From: Candidatus Bathyarchaeota archaeon
GTDB lineage: Archaea; Thermoproteota; Bathyarchaeia; TCS64
Reading direction: 5' to 3'
Assembly: GCA_030601645.1 (NCBI GenBank)
Contig: JAUWBQ010000031.1
Location: 1-12,649 of the forward strand
DNA length: 12,649 nucleotides
The notes beneath the pieces are model-generated. The model searched no databases and was not told where the DNA came from. It saw nothing but the letters and a program-made list of their open reading frames with translations. Below are positions 6,954 to 12,649 of the stretch, piece after piece; within the stretch, counting starts at the first letter, position 1, and each line of letters starts with the position of its first letter. The position numbers and the translations under genes were made by a program.

Positions 6954-6971
6954 TGCATGTGAAGTGCATGT
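6954..6971. repeat. Tandem TGCATGT repeat spaced by one helical turn
   Basis: TGCATGT occurs at 6954-6960 and again at 6965-6971, an 11-base period that places both copies on the same face of the helix. Each contains the palindrome TGCA, so the pair also reads as an inverted arrangement. It lies upstream of the hypA TATA box and could be a regulator site. Confidence 0.35.
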
Positions 6972-7050
6972 CAAATCTTAGAACGTTAATCAACCAAAGT
7001 GTTCTCAGCTAAAGTGAAATCCAAGAAAAAACGCTTACCACTTGGGACCA

Positions 7051-7058
7051 TTATACTA
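7051..7058 (+). promoter_or_regulatory. Putative TATA box for the hypA operon
   Basis: TTATACTA is centred 43-44 bases before the hypA ATG at 7098. Transcription would begin near 7080, giving a leader of about 18 bases that contains a weak AGGA at 7083-7086. A second TATA-like TATAATTA at 6944-6951 would give a much longer leader and is the less likely choice. Confidence 0.45.
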
Positions 7059-7097
7059 CAGGAAACACATAAAGTATCAAACAGGAAATGTTTTGAT

Positions 7098-7505
7098 ATG
7101 CACGAATGGGCCCTTGCAGAAGGAGTTATCTCAACCGCCACCAGAGTCGCCGAGGAACAGGGAATCAAAGAGATTACTGAGATTAAGGTGGGCATAGGGG
7201 AGCTGCAGCAGATTGAGCACGAGATATTTCTTTTCGCCCTCGAGCAGCTCAGGACACCGAATATAAAAAACGCTAAGTTTACCCTCCAAGCAATTAAGGG
7301 CAGGTTAAAGTGCAGGGTCTGCGGAGAGGAATGGGAGTTCAGCAACCGGGACATGGACGAGGAGACGTCGGAGGCAATCCACTTCGTCCCGGAGATGGCC
7401 CATGTCTACATTAAGTGCCCCAGCTGCGAGAGCCCAGACTTCAGTGTCCTGGAGGGGCGAGGAGTGGTACTGGCCTCAATTTCAGGGGTGAAAAATGATA
7501 ACTGA
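7098..7505 (+). CDS. hypA: Hydrogenase nickel-insertion protein HypA
   Basis: HypA delivers Ni2+ to the large subunit of [NiFe] hydrogenases. I place the start at the ATG 7098-7100, giving 135 residues. The mature N-terminus must be Met-His-Glu, since His2 is a nickel ligand, and the sequence here is MHEWALAEGVISTA. The zinc site is C72-x2-C75 and C107-x2-C110. The G32-x-G34-E-L-Q-Q-I-E block is typical of the family. Length matches archaeal HypA. It overlaps the following gene by 11 bases, so the two products are probably made together and act as a pair. This fits the HypA-HypB(AT) complex known from Thermococcus. Its presence implies that the organism has at least one [NiFe] hydrogenase, not seen in this window. 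Confidence 0.94.
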   Translation: MHEWALAEGVISTATRVAEEQGIKEITEIKVGIGELQQIEHEIFLFALEQLRTPNIKNAKFTLQAIKGRLKCRVCGEEWEFSNRDMDEETSEAIHFVPEMAHVYIKCPSCESPDFSVLEGRGVVLASISGVKNDN

Positions 7506-8223
7506 TCCCCGGCTAGACATCATCACGAGACGCCTCGAGAATGTCGAGAAGATAATAGCGGTCTCAAGTGGTAAAGGAGGCGTCGGTAAGAGCGTGGTGG
7601 CCTCTGCGCTCGCCCTCAGGTTAAAGGAAAAAGGCCACAGCGTGGGCCTGCTAGACCTCGACTTCACAAGCCCCTCCTCCCACGTAATCTTAGGCGTCGA
7701 GGGGTTGTACCCGGAGGAGGAGTACGGCATCATCCCGCCCATGGCCCATGGCCTACGTTACATGTCCATAACGTTCTACTCTCAGGACAAGCCTGCTCCG
7801 CTGAGGGGAGCCGACACCTCGGACGCCATCATCGAACTCCTCGCGATCACCCTATGGGGCAACCTCGACTACCTTATCGTGGACATGCCGCCGGGAATAG
7901 GGGATGCGACCCTCGACATGATACGGCTAGTTGAGAGGATACGCTTCCTAGTCGTCTGCACCCCCTCAAAGGTGGCATACGAGACCGTCAGGAAGCAGGT
8001 GAGACTACTTCATGATCTCAACATACCCACGACAGGGATCATCGAAAACATGGTCATGAAGCCAACTACATACGTTTCAGAGAGAGCAGAGGAGGACAAC
8101 ACGACCTATCTTGGAGCTATAAACTATGACCCGATGCTTGAAGACGCTCTGGGAGATGTGGAGCTCCTTAAGAAAACCGAGTTTTACGACTCGATAAAGG
8201 ATCTCACCGAAAAAATCGGTTGA
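7495..8223 (+). CDS. MinD/Mrp-type ATPase partner of HypA (HypB-AT-like)
   Basis: This 242-residue P-loop ATPase has a deviant Walker A motif S24-S-G-K-G-G-V-G-K-S33 with the signature lysine K27, D54-L-D56 and the Walker B-like D130-M-P-P-G134. The Mrp/ApbC/Nbp35 iron-sulfur carriers usually have a C-terminal Cys-x2-Cys, which is absent here; the only cysteine I see is in VVCTPSK. That absence, the 11-base overlap with hypA, and close resemblance to the Thermococcus MinD-type HypB (HypB-AT) argue that it is the ATP-dependent enhancer of nickel loading by HypA rather than an Fe-S carrier. An AGGGGTG ribosome binding site (7484-7490) lies five bases before the ATG, inside the hypA coding end. 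A general Mrp-family function remains possible but less likely. Confidence 0.85.
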   Translation: MITDPRLDIITRRLENVEKIIAVSSGKGGVGKSVVASALALRLKEKGHSVGLLDLDFTSPSSHVILGVEGLYPEEEYGIIPPMAHGLRYMSITFYSQDKPAPLRGADTSDAIIELLAITLWGNLDYLIVDMPPGIGDATLDMIRLVERIRFLVVCTPSKVAYETVRKQVRLLHDLNIPTTGIIENMVMKPTTYVSERAEEDNTTYLGAINYDPMLEDALGDVELLKKTEFYDSIKDLTEKIG

Positions 8224-8230
8224 AAAAAAA
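8223..8230 (-). terminator. Oligo-T terminator for the minus-strand redox cluster
   Basis: On the minus strand a run of eight T residues begins 15 bases after the TGA of the flavoprotein gene, a typical archaeal U-tract terminator. The same bases form an A run at and just after the stop of the HypA-partner gene on the other strand. Confidence 0.6.
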
Positions 8231-8245
8231 TCAGCGTAGAGTAGA

Positions 8246-9619
8246 TCACCGTTTGCGGTTGAATCTCCTCAAGGCGACATCCGCCGCTACTAGAAGTGGA
8301 TCGTAGAGTTCAGAGACGGCCGGGCAGTACGCCAGCTCAACTTTAGTAAGGTCCTCTATGGTCATCTTGTTCTTGATCGCCACGGAGATCACGTTGATAC
8401 GCCATGCAGCTCCCTCCTCCCCGATTGCCTGTCCTCCTAGAAGCCTCCCTGTCTCCGCATCCACGACGATCTTCACCGAGATGTCCTTGGCGCCAGGCAT
8501 CCACTTAGGCTTGGTCTGCATGTTGGCCCTTCCAGCGATGACCTTGAAGCCGTTCCTCTCCGCGATCTCAGTATTGTAGCCGGTGCAGGATATCTCCAGG
8601 TCGCCGATGAATGAGACGAACGTCCCCATGCCACCGTCATAAACGGCATCACCCCCGGCAGCGTTTACACCTGCGACTGCTGCCTGCATGAACGCCGTCG
8701 TTGCGAGAGCTATCGAAACGGGTTTGTGGTCTACGCCGCTGAATGATGCTGAGCAGTCTCCCAGGGCGTAAACATCTTTTACGTTCGTCATCATACGCTC
8801 ATCCGTGACTATGGCGCCTCGCTCTGTGGCTATCCCAGCCTCCTCTGCGAGCCTCGACTCCGGTCTGACACCTACAGCCATAACCACGATATCGGTGGGA
8901 ATCGTCTCTCCGGCAATCTCGACCGCCTCGACGTGATCATCACCGTTTATCCGTTCGATCCCTTTTCCGAAGAGGATGTGCAGCCCTTTGGACTCCAAGT
9001 ATTCGCTGATGATCTTCCCCATGTCTGGGTCCAGGTTCCGGGGGAAGGGAGGCGGGCTTCTCTTGGTCACCCACACGTCCAGGCCAAGCTCCATGAGAGC
9101 GAAAGTAATCTCCAGCCCGATAGCGCCCCCGCCGACGACAACCGCCCTCTTGGATTCAAGCGCGGCGTCCCGTAGCGCCTCGGCGTTCTCGGGGTTGGTA
9201 ACTACGTGAACGCCGCGGCCCAGCAGCTCCTTGGCTCCCGGGATCGGCAGTATCGTCGGCTGGCTCCCAGTGGAAATTATGAGGGAATCATACTCAAGCC
9301 AGGAAGTCTCCCCGGATTCGAGGTCCTTCACCTGAACCCTCTTCCCCTCCGTGTCGATGGAGATCGCCTCGTGTCGCAGCAGCTTCCTGAGCTGCCTCGT
9401 GGAGGGGACTGTGTGCTTGAGATCCTCAAAGCTCTCCACAACCCCCTCAATCGCGTAGGGGAGGCCGCATGGAGAGAACATATCGTAACTGCGTTTTTCC
9501 ACGATTGTGAGCTCGGCCTTCCTGTCGAACCTGGAGGCCGCCCTCGATGAGTAGAGGCCCCCCGTCCCGAGGCCGATTATAACGATCTTGCGTGACTCTG
9601 TATCTTTCTGTTCGCCCAT
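8246..9619 (-). CDS. CoA-disulfide reductase / NAD(P)H sulfur oxidoreductase-like flavoprotein
   Basis: This 457-residue FAD-dependent pyridine nucleotide-disulfide oxidoreductase belongs to the CoADR/NSR/NADH oxidase branch. An FAD-binding G16-L-G-T-G-G21 is followed by a single redox cysteine C51 in F-S-P-C-G-L-P-Y, a central NAD(P) site V-V-V-G-G-G-A-I-G-L, the Y-A-L-G-D-C FAD loop, and a dimerisation domain ending A-Y-C-P-A-V-S-E-L-Y-D-P-L. Such enzymes reduce CoA disulfide, polysulfide or sulfur, or oxidise NADH; sequence alone does not choose among these. I set the start at ATG 9617-9619 because AGGAG (9629-9633) lies nine bases upstream. A TTG three codons earlier abuts that AGGAG and is unlikely. 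It follows the HydG-like gene after 84 bases with its own TATA-like box. Confidence 0.9.
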   Translation of the reverse strand: MGEQKDTESRKIVIIGLGTGGLYSSRAASRFDRKAELTIVEKRSYDMFSPCGLPYAIEGVVESFEDLKHTVPSTRQLRKLLRHEAISIDTEGKRVQVKDLESGETSWLEYDSLIISTGSQPTILPIPGAKELLGRGVHVVTNPENAEALRDAALESKRAVVVGGGAIGLEITFALMELGLDVWVTKRSPPPFPRNLDPDMGKIISEYLESKGLHILFGKGIERINGDDHVEAVEIAGETIPTDIVVMAVGVRPESRLAEEAGIATERGAIVTDERMMTNVKDVYALGDCSASFSGVDHKPVSIALATTAFMQAAVAGVNAAGGDAVYDGGMGTFVSFIGDLEISCTGYNTEIAERNGFKVIAGRANMQTKPKWMPGAKDISVKIVVDAETGRLLGGQAIGEEGAAWRINVISVAIKNKMTIEDLTKVELAYCPAVSELYDPLLVAADVALRRFNRKR

Positions 9620-9696
9620 TCTGAGCAACTCCTTCTATTTACATCCGGTGATTTTTATGCTTTCCAGTTTGAGACGTTGATCAATCTTCAACATCG

Positions 9697-9703
9697 TATA
9701 AAA
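9697..9703 (-). promoter_or_regulatory. Putative TATA box for the CoA-disulfide reductase-like gene
   Basis: A canonical TTTATA hexamer on the minus strand (9697-9702) just before the stop of the upstream HydG-like gene ends. Expected transcription start is near 9674, giving a leader of roughly 55 bases that carries the AGGAG ribosome binding site. This suggests the gene can be expressed apart from the upstream cluster. Confidence 0.45.
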
Positions 9704-10543
9704 TCAATACTCTTTGGGCAACCCCTGAAGCTCTTCGTGCGTGAAGACCGGACCGTCCAGGCACACGAACTTGCTTCCAACGTTGCACCTCCCACACTTA
9801 CCTATCCCGCACTTCATCCTCATCTCAAGGGAAAGGAGGATATCACTCGGCGAGAACCCCAGCTCAGTCATGACGGGGATGGAGAACCTGATCATGATCG
9901 GTGGTCCGCAGATGGCGGCTATAGCGTTTTTGGAGCTGGGCGCGGCCTCTTTCAGGATCGTCGGGACATAGCCCTCTTTCCCCGTCCATCCTGAGTCGCC
10001 CTTGTCCACGGTCGCTATCAGGTTTATGTCATCCCTCTGCTCCCAGTCTTCAAGATCGTACTTGTAGATGAGCTCCCCCGGGTTCCTTGCGCCGTAGATT
10101 ACCGTGAGATCTCCGAACCTCCCCCTGTTGTCATCGTGTAGAATGTACTTCGCGAGAGATCTCAGGGTCGTGAATGCGAATCCCCCGCCGACCAGGACGA
10201 CGTTTCTGCCCTCCATGGCCTCGATGGGCCAGCCGTTTCCATAGGGGCCTCTGATCCCTATCCTGTCCCCTTCGGAGCAGTTGTGGAGAGCCGTCGTCAC
10301 GGTGCCGACTTTCTTGATGGTGAACTCTAGGAACCCCTCGTCTGTGGGGGAGGAGGCGATGCCTATGGGGCACTCACCGGCGCCAAAATAAGAGATCATC
10401 CCGAACTGCCCGGGGGTGTATCTGAAGCTCCTTGCGAGATCGGGGTCTTCGAAGACGACCTCGAAGGTCTTTATATCGTTGGCATCGTTCTCGGTCGTGA
10501 TCTTCCTCAGGGCAGCGATGTTGGGCTTGTATGGATTTGACAT
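9704..10543 (-). CDS. HydG/FlxA-like FAD/NAD(P)-binding subunit with [2Fe-2S] cluster
   Basis: This roughly 279-residue ferredoxin-NADP reductase-type protein is homologous to the gamma subunit of Pyrococcus sulfhydrogenase and to FlxA. It has an FAD domain (Y-T-P-G-Q-F, then P-I-G-I-A-S-S-P and G-P-Y-G-N-G), an NAD(P) domain (L-V-G-G-G-F-A-F-T-T-L-R, A-I-C-G-P-P), and a C-terminal cysteine set C245/C250/C253/C261 in the M-K-C-G-I-G-K-C-G-R-C pattern for one [2Fe-2S]. It would exchange electrons between NAD(P)H and the adjacent iron-sulfur subunits. The nucleotide-binding loop reads GGGFAFTTLR, where many relatives have a GxGxAPLR form. Start is ATG 10541-10543; two GTG codons just upstream (10550-10552, 10547-10549) give a start up to three residues longer. 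They may instead belong to the GGTGGTG ribosome binding site. It lies 13 bases after the HydB-like gene. Confidence 0.92.
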   Translation of the reverse strand: MSNPYKPNIAALRKITTENDANDIKTFEVVFEDPDLARSFRYTPGQFGMISYFGAGECPIGIASSPTDEGFLEFTIKKVGTVTTALHNCSEGDRIGIRGPYGNGWPIEAMEGRNVVLVGGGFAFTTLRSLAKYILHDDNRGRFGDLTVIYGARNPGELIYKYDLEDWEQRDDINLIATVDKGDSGWTGKEGYVPTILKEAAPSSKNAIAAICGPPIMIRFSIPVMTELGFSPSDILLSLEMRMKCGIGKCGRCNVGSKFVCLDGPVFTHEELQGLPKEY

Positions 10544-10556
10544 AGACACCACCAGG

Positions 10557-11579
10557 TTACACGCTCATGATTTCCTTGATTGTCTCCCTTATGTCCTGGT
10601 TGACAGGGCATTCCCGGACGCATCTGCCGCATCCTGTGCAGGCCAGCACGCCGTATTCCTTTGGGAAGTAGCAGAACTTGTGCATGATTCTCTGCCTCAT
10701 CCTCTCCTTCCCTGATGGCCGGGGGTTGAAGCCTGATCCCTGGAGGGTGAACTGGGTGAACTGGCAAGTATCCCAGAGACGGATTCTTTCCACCCCCGTG
10801 GACGTCTCCTCATCGATGATGTCGAAACACCAGCAGGTGGGGCAGAGGTAGGAGCAGACCCCGCAGCCTACGCATTTAAGATGTACCTTATCCCACAGGG
10901 GGTCCTCGAACATCCCTTCCAATCTCTCGCTGAGGCCTTCAATCGGCAGATCGGTTTGTAATGCCTTTTCAGCCTCCTCGGACATTTTCTCTGCCCTTGC
11001 CATGTCGTCATCGCTGGCATCCCTCAACCCATGGACGCCCTCGATCATCCTCTCGCCTCTCTCTGTCAGGATCTCTATGAGATACTCCTCGCCCAGATCG
11101 ACCAGCAACATGTCTATCCCCTCCTTACCGAAGGGGCTCCCGCCCACCGACGCACAGAAACATGTGGCTCTGGGGTGGTTGCAGGCTAGACCGACGATCG
11201 ATGTCTTTCCTCTCTTGTCCATATACGGCTTGTCTTTGTAATCGCCTGAGGCGAAGAACTTGTCCGTCAATACGAGGCCCTTTGCGTCACAAGGGTGAAC
11301 TCCGAACAGCACCCAGTCTTTGTCGTTTTCAGAGGGTTCTTCTGTTTCTAACCCTTCTTCTCCCTTCTTGATTCTTAGGATGATCTCGGTCTGAGGAAAG
11401 AGGATCTCCTTTGAAGACAGCTTGGGGTTTTGGAGCTCAAGGCAGGCCTCACTCCCAGAGGCGACCTCCATTAGCCTGGCGTACTTTCCAGCATCGACGG
11501 GAGCGAACACCCTGTATCTCTCGATCAACCTATCGATGAGGGCTGGGACCTCCTTCTTGTCAACTATTTTAATCTTCAC
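10557..11579 (-). CDS. HydB/FlxB-like iron-sulfur subunit
   Basis: This 340-residue protein is homologous to the beta subunit of Pyrococcus sulfhydrogenase (HydB) and to FlxB. The N-terminal half carries the family segment G-V-H-P-C-D-A-K-G-L and an A-T-C-F-C-A-S block. The C-terminal half has two ferredoxin sites, C236/C239/C242/C246 with extra C249 and C251 in P-T-C-W-C-F, and C314/C317/C320/C324. It would pass electrons between the HydG-like flavoprotein and an acceptor subunit (hydrogenase or heterodisulfide reductase). GTG start at 11577-11579 with GAGGGG upstream, 19 bases after the previous gene's stop and 13 before the next gene, so co-transcription is likely. It is cytoplasmic, with no signal or membrane segment. 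Confidence 0.92.
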   Translation of the reverse strand: MKIKIVDKKEVPALIDRLIERYRVFAPVDAGKYARLMEVASGSEACLELQNPKLSSKEILFPQTEIILRIKKGEEGLETEEPSENDKDWVLFGVHPCDAKGLVLTDKFFASGDYKDKPYMDKRGKTSIVGLACNHPRATCFCASVGGSPFGKEGIDMLLVDLGEEYLIEILTERGERMIEGVHGLRDASDDDMARAEKMSEEAEKALQTDLPIEGLSERLEGMFEDPLWDKVHLKCVGCGVCSYLCPTCWCFDIIDEETSTGVERIRLWDTCQFTQFTLQGSGFNPRPSGKERMRQRIMHKFCYFPKEYGVLACTGCGRCVRECPVNQDIRETIKEIMSV

Positions 11580-11598
11580 GCGGAATCCCCTCGAAGCT

Positions 11599-12549
11599 TC
11601 ATATCACGAACTCCTCCGAGTCCTCCTGCTTGAACACGCTCATGACTGGCTTCTCTTCGACGTCCATTCCAGCCTCGAAGCTGAACCGCTCCTTCACGAT
11701 TTTCTCACCTTTCTTTAAAAGCGTCCTTAAATCGATGCCCATGGGGCAGGAGCGGCTGCAGGCGCCACAGTCCACGCACCTTCCGGCCAGATGGAGAGAT
11801 CGGACGATGTGATAGATCATGGTGTCTGAGAGATCGTTCGTCTTGCCGAACCAAGCGGGCATCGTCTCATCGACGAAGCACTCCTTGCAGTAGCACATGG
11901 GGCAGACGTTTCTGCACGAGTAGCACCTGATGCAGCTGCTCAGCTCCTCGACGAAGTGGGCCCACCTCTCCTCCGCCGTCATCGATTCCAACTCGTCGAC
12001 CTCGACGTACTCGTCTGTGTCAGGCTCCTCTGTCGGCGCATCTCCAATCATTATGTCGTAGACTGCGGGGGTTCTGTGTCTGCAGCTCAGGCATGAATCG
12101 CAGAGGAAGCTTTTAGTGGGAAGCTCCTCCTCAAAGCCTTCTCCCCTGACAGTTATTTGCTCTTCATCCACCGTCGCATCAAGGACCTCTCGACCGTCCA
12201 GTACAGAATCTATTTTCTTCCTGTCTACTACCCCTGAGCAGGGGAGGCCTATCAGCACGACTTTATCACGATCTATCTGCCCTTCAGCGATGCAGACCAC
12301 CGCCGAGCGGGCGTCGCACCCCTTGACAAAGACGCCAATTTTCGCATCCTGCCCGATCAGATACTTCGCGAGGTTGGCGTCGCACGTGGGGTCCCAGATG
12401 AGCCTGTCGACATCACCGGAATCCACTATGAAGCAGGGGGTCGAACGGAGCGGCGTTGTGCCCCTCTCGTACCCTATGACTAGGTCGACATCTCCCTCAT
12501 TGAGCAACCTCTCGGCAGCTTCCTTTATCGAGTTCCCCAAGCCTTCCAT
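11599..12549 (-). CDS. FrhB/FdhB-like domain fused to a two-cluster ferredoxin domain
   Basis: This 316-residue protein has an N-terminal half resembling the beta subunit of F420-reducing hydrogenase and formate dehydrogenase (V-I-G-Y-E-R, then G-V-F-V-K-G-C-D-A-R-S, V-V-L-I-G-L-P-C-S-G). A C-D-S-C-L-S-C cysteine group lies near residue 150. The C-terminal half carries ferredoxin sites at C206/C209/C212/C216 followed by C219, C221 and C224, and at C258/C261/C264/C268. The ends carry acidic tails. The family occurs beside HdrA and MvhD in anaerobic archaea and bacteria; FlxC of the Flx-Hdr complex is a possible counterpart, but I am not certain. It begins three bases after the MvhD-like stop, with GGAG as ribosome binding site. 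F420, flavin or simple electron relay roles are all open. Confidence 0.82.
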   Translation of the reverse strand: MEGLGNSIKEAAERLLNEGDVDLVIGYERGTTPLRSTPCFIVDSGDVDRLIWDPTCDANLAKYLIGQDAKIGVFVKGCDARSAVVCIAEGQIDRDKVVLIGLPCSGVVDRKKIDSVLDGREVLDATVDEEQITVRGEGFEEELPTKSFLCDSCLSCRHRTPAVYDIMIGDAPTEEPDTDEYVEVDELESMTAEERWAHFVEELSSCIRCYSCRNVCPMCYCKECFVDETMPAWFGKTNDLSDTMIYHIVRSLHLAGRCVDCGACSRSCPMGIDLRTLLKKGEKIVKERFSFEAGMDVEEKPVMSVFKQEDSEEFVI

Positions 12550-12552
12550 CCC

Positions 12553-12649
12553 TTACTCCCCCTTCACGAGCCTATGGGCAGGGCCCAAGGCCTTCACCTT
12601 CTCGACGACCTCCCTGACCAGCTTCGAGAACCTCTCTCCTTCAGCCGCC
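12553..12649 (-). CDS. C-terminal end of an MvhD/FlpD-like iron-sulfur protein (truncated by window)
   Basis: The minus-strand frame gives 31 residues ending at TAA (12553-12555). The text A-A-E-G-E-R-F-S-K-L-V followed by a helical V-V-E-K-V-K-A-L-G-P matches the C-terminal helix of MvhD/FlpD proteins (delta subunit of F420-non-reducing hydrogenase) and of HdrA-MvhD fusions. That protein relays electrons from a hydrogenase or dehydrogenase module to HdrA, the flavin subunit of heterodisulfide reductase. It is the first gene of the visible minus-strand cluster. Whether it is a separate MvhD or the end of an HdrA fusion cannot be decided here. Confidence 0.7.
   Translation of the reverse strand, partial: AAEGERFSKLVREVVEKVKALGPAHRLVKGE

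Larger units (their letters stand above)
6847..7097. other. AT-rich divergent intergenic region, about 250 bases
   Basis: This is the longest non-coding stretch in the window. It separates the membrane protein gene (minus strand) from hypA (plus strand) and is far more AT-rich than the genes. It holds TATA-like boxes for both directions, a short inverted repeat (6916-6930) and a tandem seven-base repeat (6954-6971). A plus-strand frame open from a GTG at 6999 into hypA exists, but its first 33 residues are basic and unlike HypA, so I treat it as non-coding. I see no tRNA or clear structured RNA. Confidence 0.6.

Noticed and set aside
6999..7097. N-terminal extension of HypA from a GTG at 6999
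   Set aside because: HypA requires Met-His-Glu at its N-terminus for nickel binding. The extra 33 residues are basic and unlike the family, and a TATA-like box lies within that stretch.
7495..8223. Annotation as Fe-S cluster carrier Mrp/ApbC
   Set aside because: The C-terminal Cys-x2-Cys expected of cluster carriers is missing, and the gene overlaps hypA as in HypA-HypB(AT) pairs.
9620..9628. TTG start for the disulfide reductase-like protein three codons upstream
   Set aside because: The TTG directly abuts the AGGAG motif with no spacing, whereas the ATG at 9617-9619 has the correct nine-base distance.
10557..12549. Complete [NiFe] hydrogenase in the window
   Set aside because: Neither the large-subunit nickel-binding cysteine pairs nor a small subunit is present. 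Only electron-transfer subunits are encoded.
1..12649. CRISPR array, insertion sequence, tRNA or rRNA
   Set aside because: I saw no regularly spaced repeats, transposase motifs, terminal inverted repeats, or cloverleaf or ribosomal sequence in the spacers. The spacers are all short, the longest about 250 bases.

Overview
The window looks like a chromosomal segment of an anaerobic archaeon, probably uncultured. I would guess the TACK/Bathyarchaeia neighbourhood, with low confidence because no rRNA or ribosomal gene is present. The archaeal assignment rests on five things: an archaeal-type DNA topoisomerase I with zinc ribbons; a HypA paired with a MinD/Mrp-type HypB substitute, a combination known from Thermococcales; a tungstopterin-type aldehyde oxidoreductase; TATA-like boxes close to starts with very short leaders; and an oligo-T terminator. 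TTG and GTG starts are common. Coding DNA is GC-rich and the spacers are AT-rich.

Left part (1-2934): the tail of an unrecognised gene, then a small MoaD/ThiS-like ubiquitin-fold protein (minus strand), divergent from a two-gene operon. That operon encodes a four-cluster ferredoxin and an AOR-family oxidoreductase, overlapping by ATGA. Together they suggest a tungsten enzyme, its electron-transfer partner and perhaps a cofactor-sulfur carrier.

Middle (2931-6846, all minus strand), in transcription order: a small membrane-anchored orphan protein, a 2,4-diaminopentanoate dehydrogenase-like NAD(P) enzyme, topoisomerase I, and a 76-residue zinc-finger protein overlapping the topoisomerase stop. 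The last gene ends inside the same CTAG that ends the oxidoreductase gene.

Right part (6847-12649): an AT-rich divergent promoter region with repeats, then hypA and the hypB substitute (plus strand), overlapping by 11 bases. These nickel-insertion factors converge on a minus-strand redox cluster. In transcription order that cluster is: the C-terminal end of an MvhD/FlpD-like protein (cut by the window edge), an FrhB-like protein with two ferredoxin clusters, a HydB/FlxB-like iron-sulfur protein, a HydG/FlxA-like FAD/NAD(P) protein, and a CoA-disulfide reductase/NAD(P)H sulfur reductase-like flavoprotein with its own putative promoter. No hydrogenase catalytic subunit is visible. The likeliest reading is an NAD(P)H-linked electron-input module for a heterodisulfide reductase (Flx-Hdr type) or for a [NiFe] hydrogenase beyond the right edge, with HypA/HypB-like proteins supporting a hydrogenase elsewhere. 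This is the most interesting part of the window.
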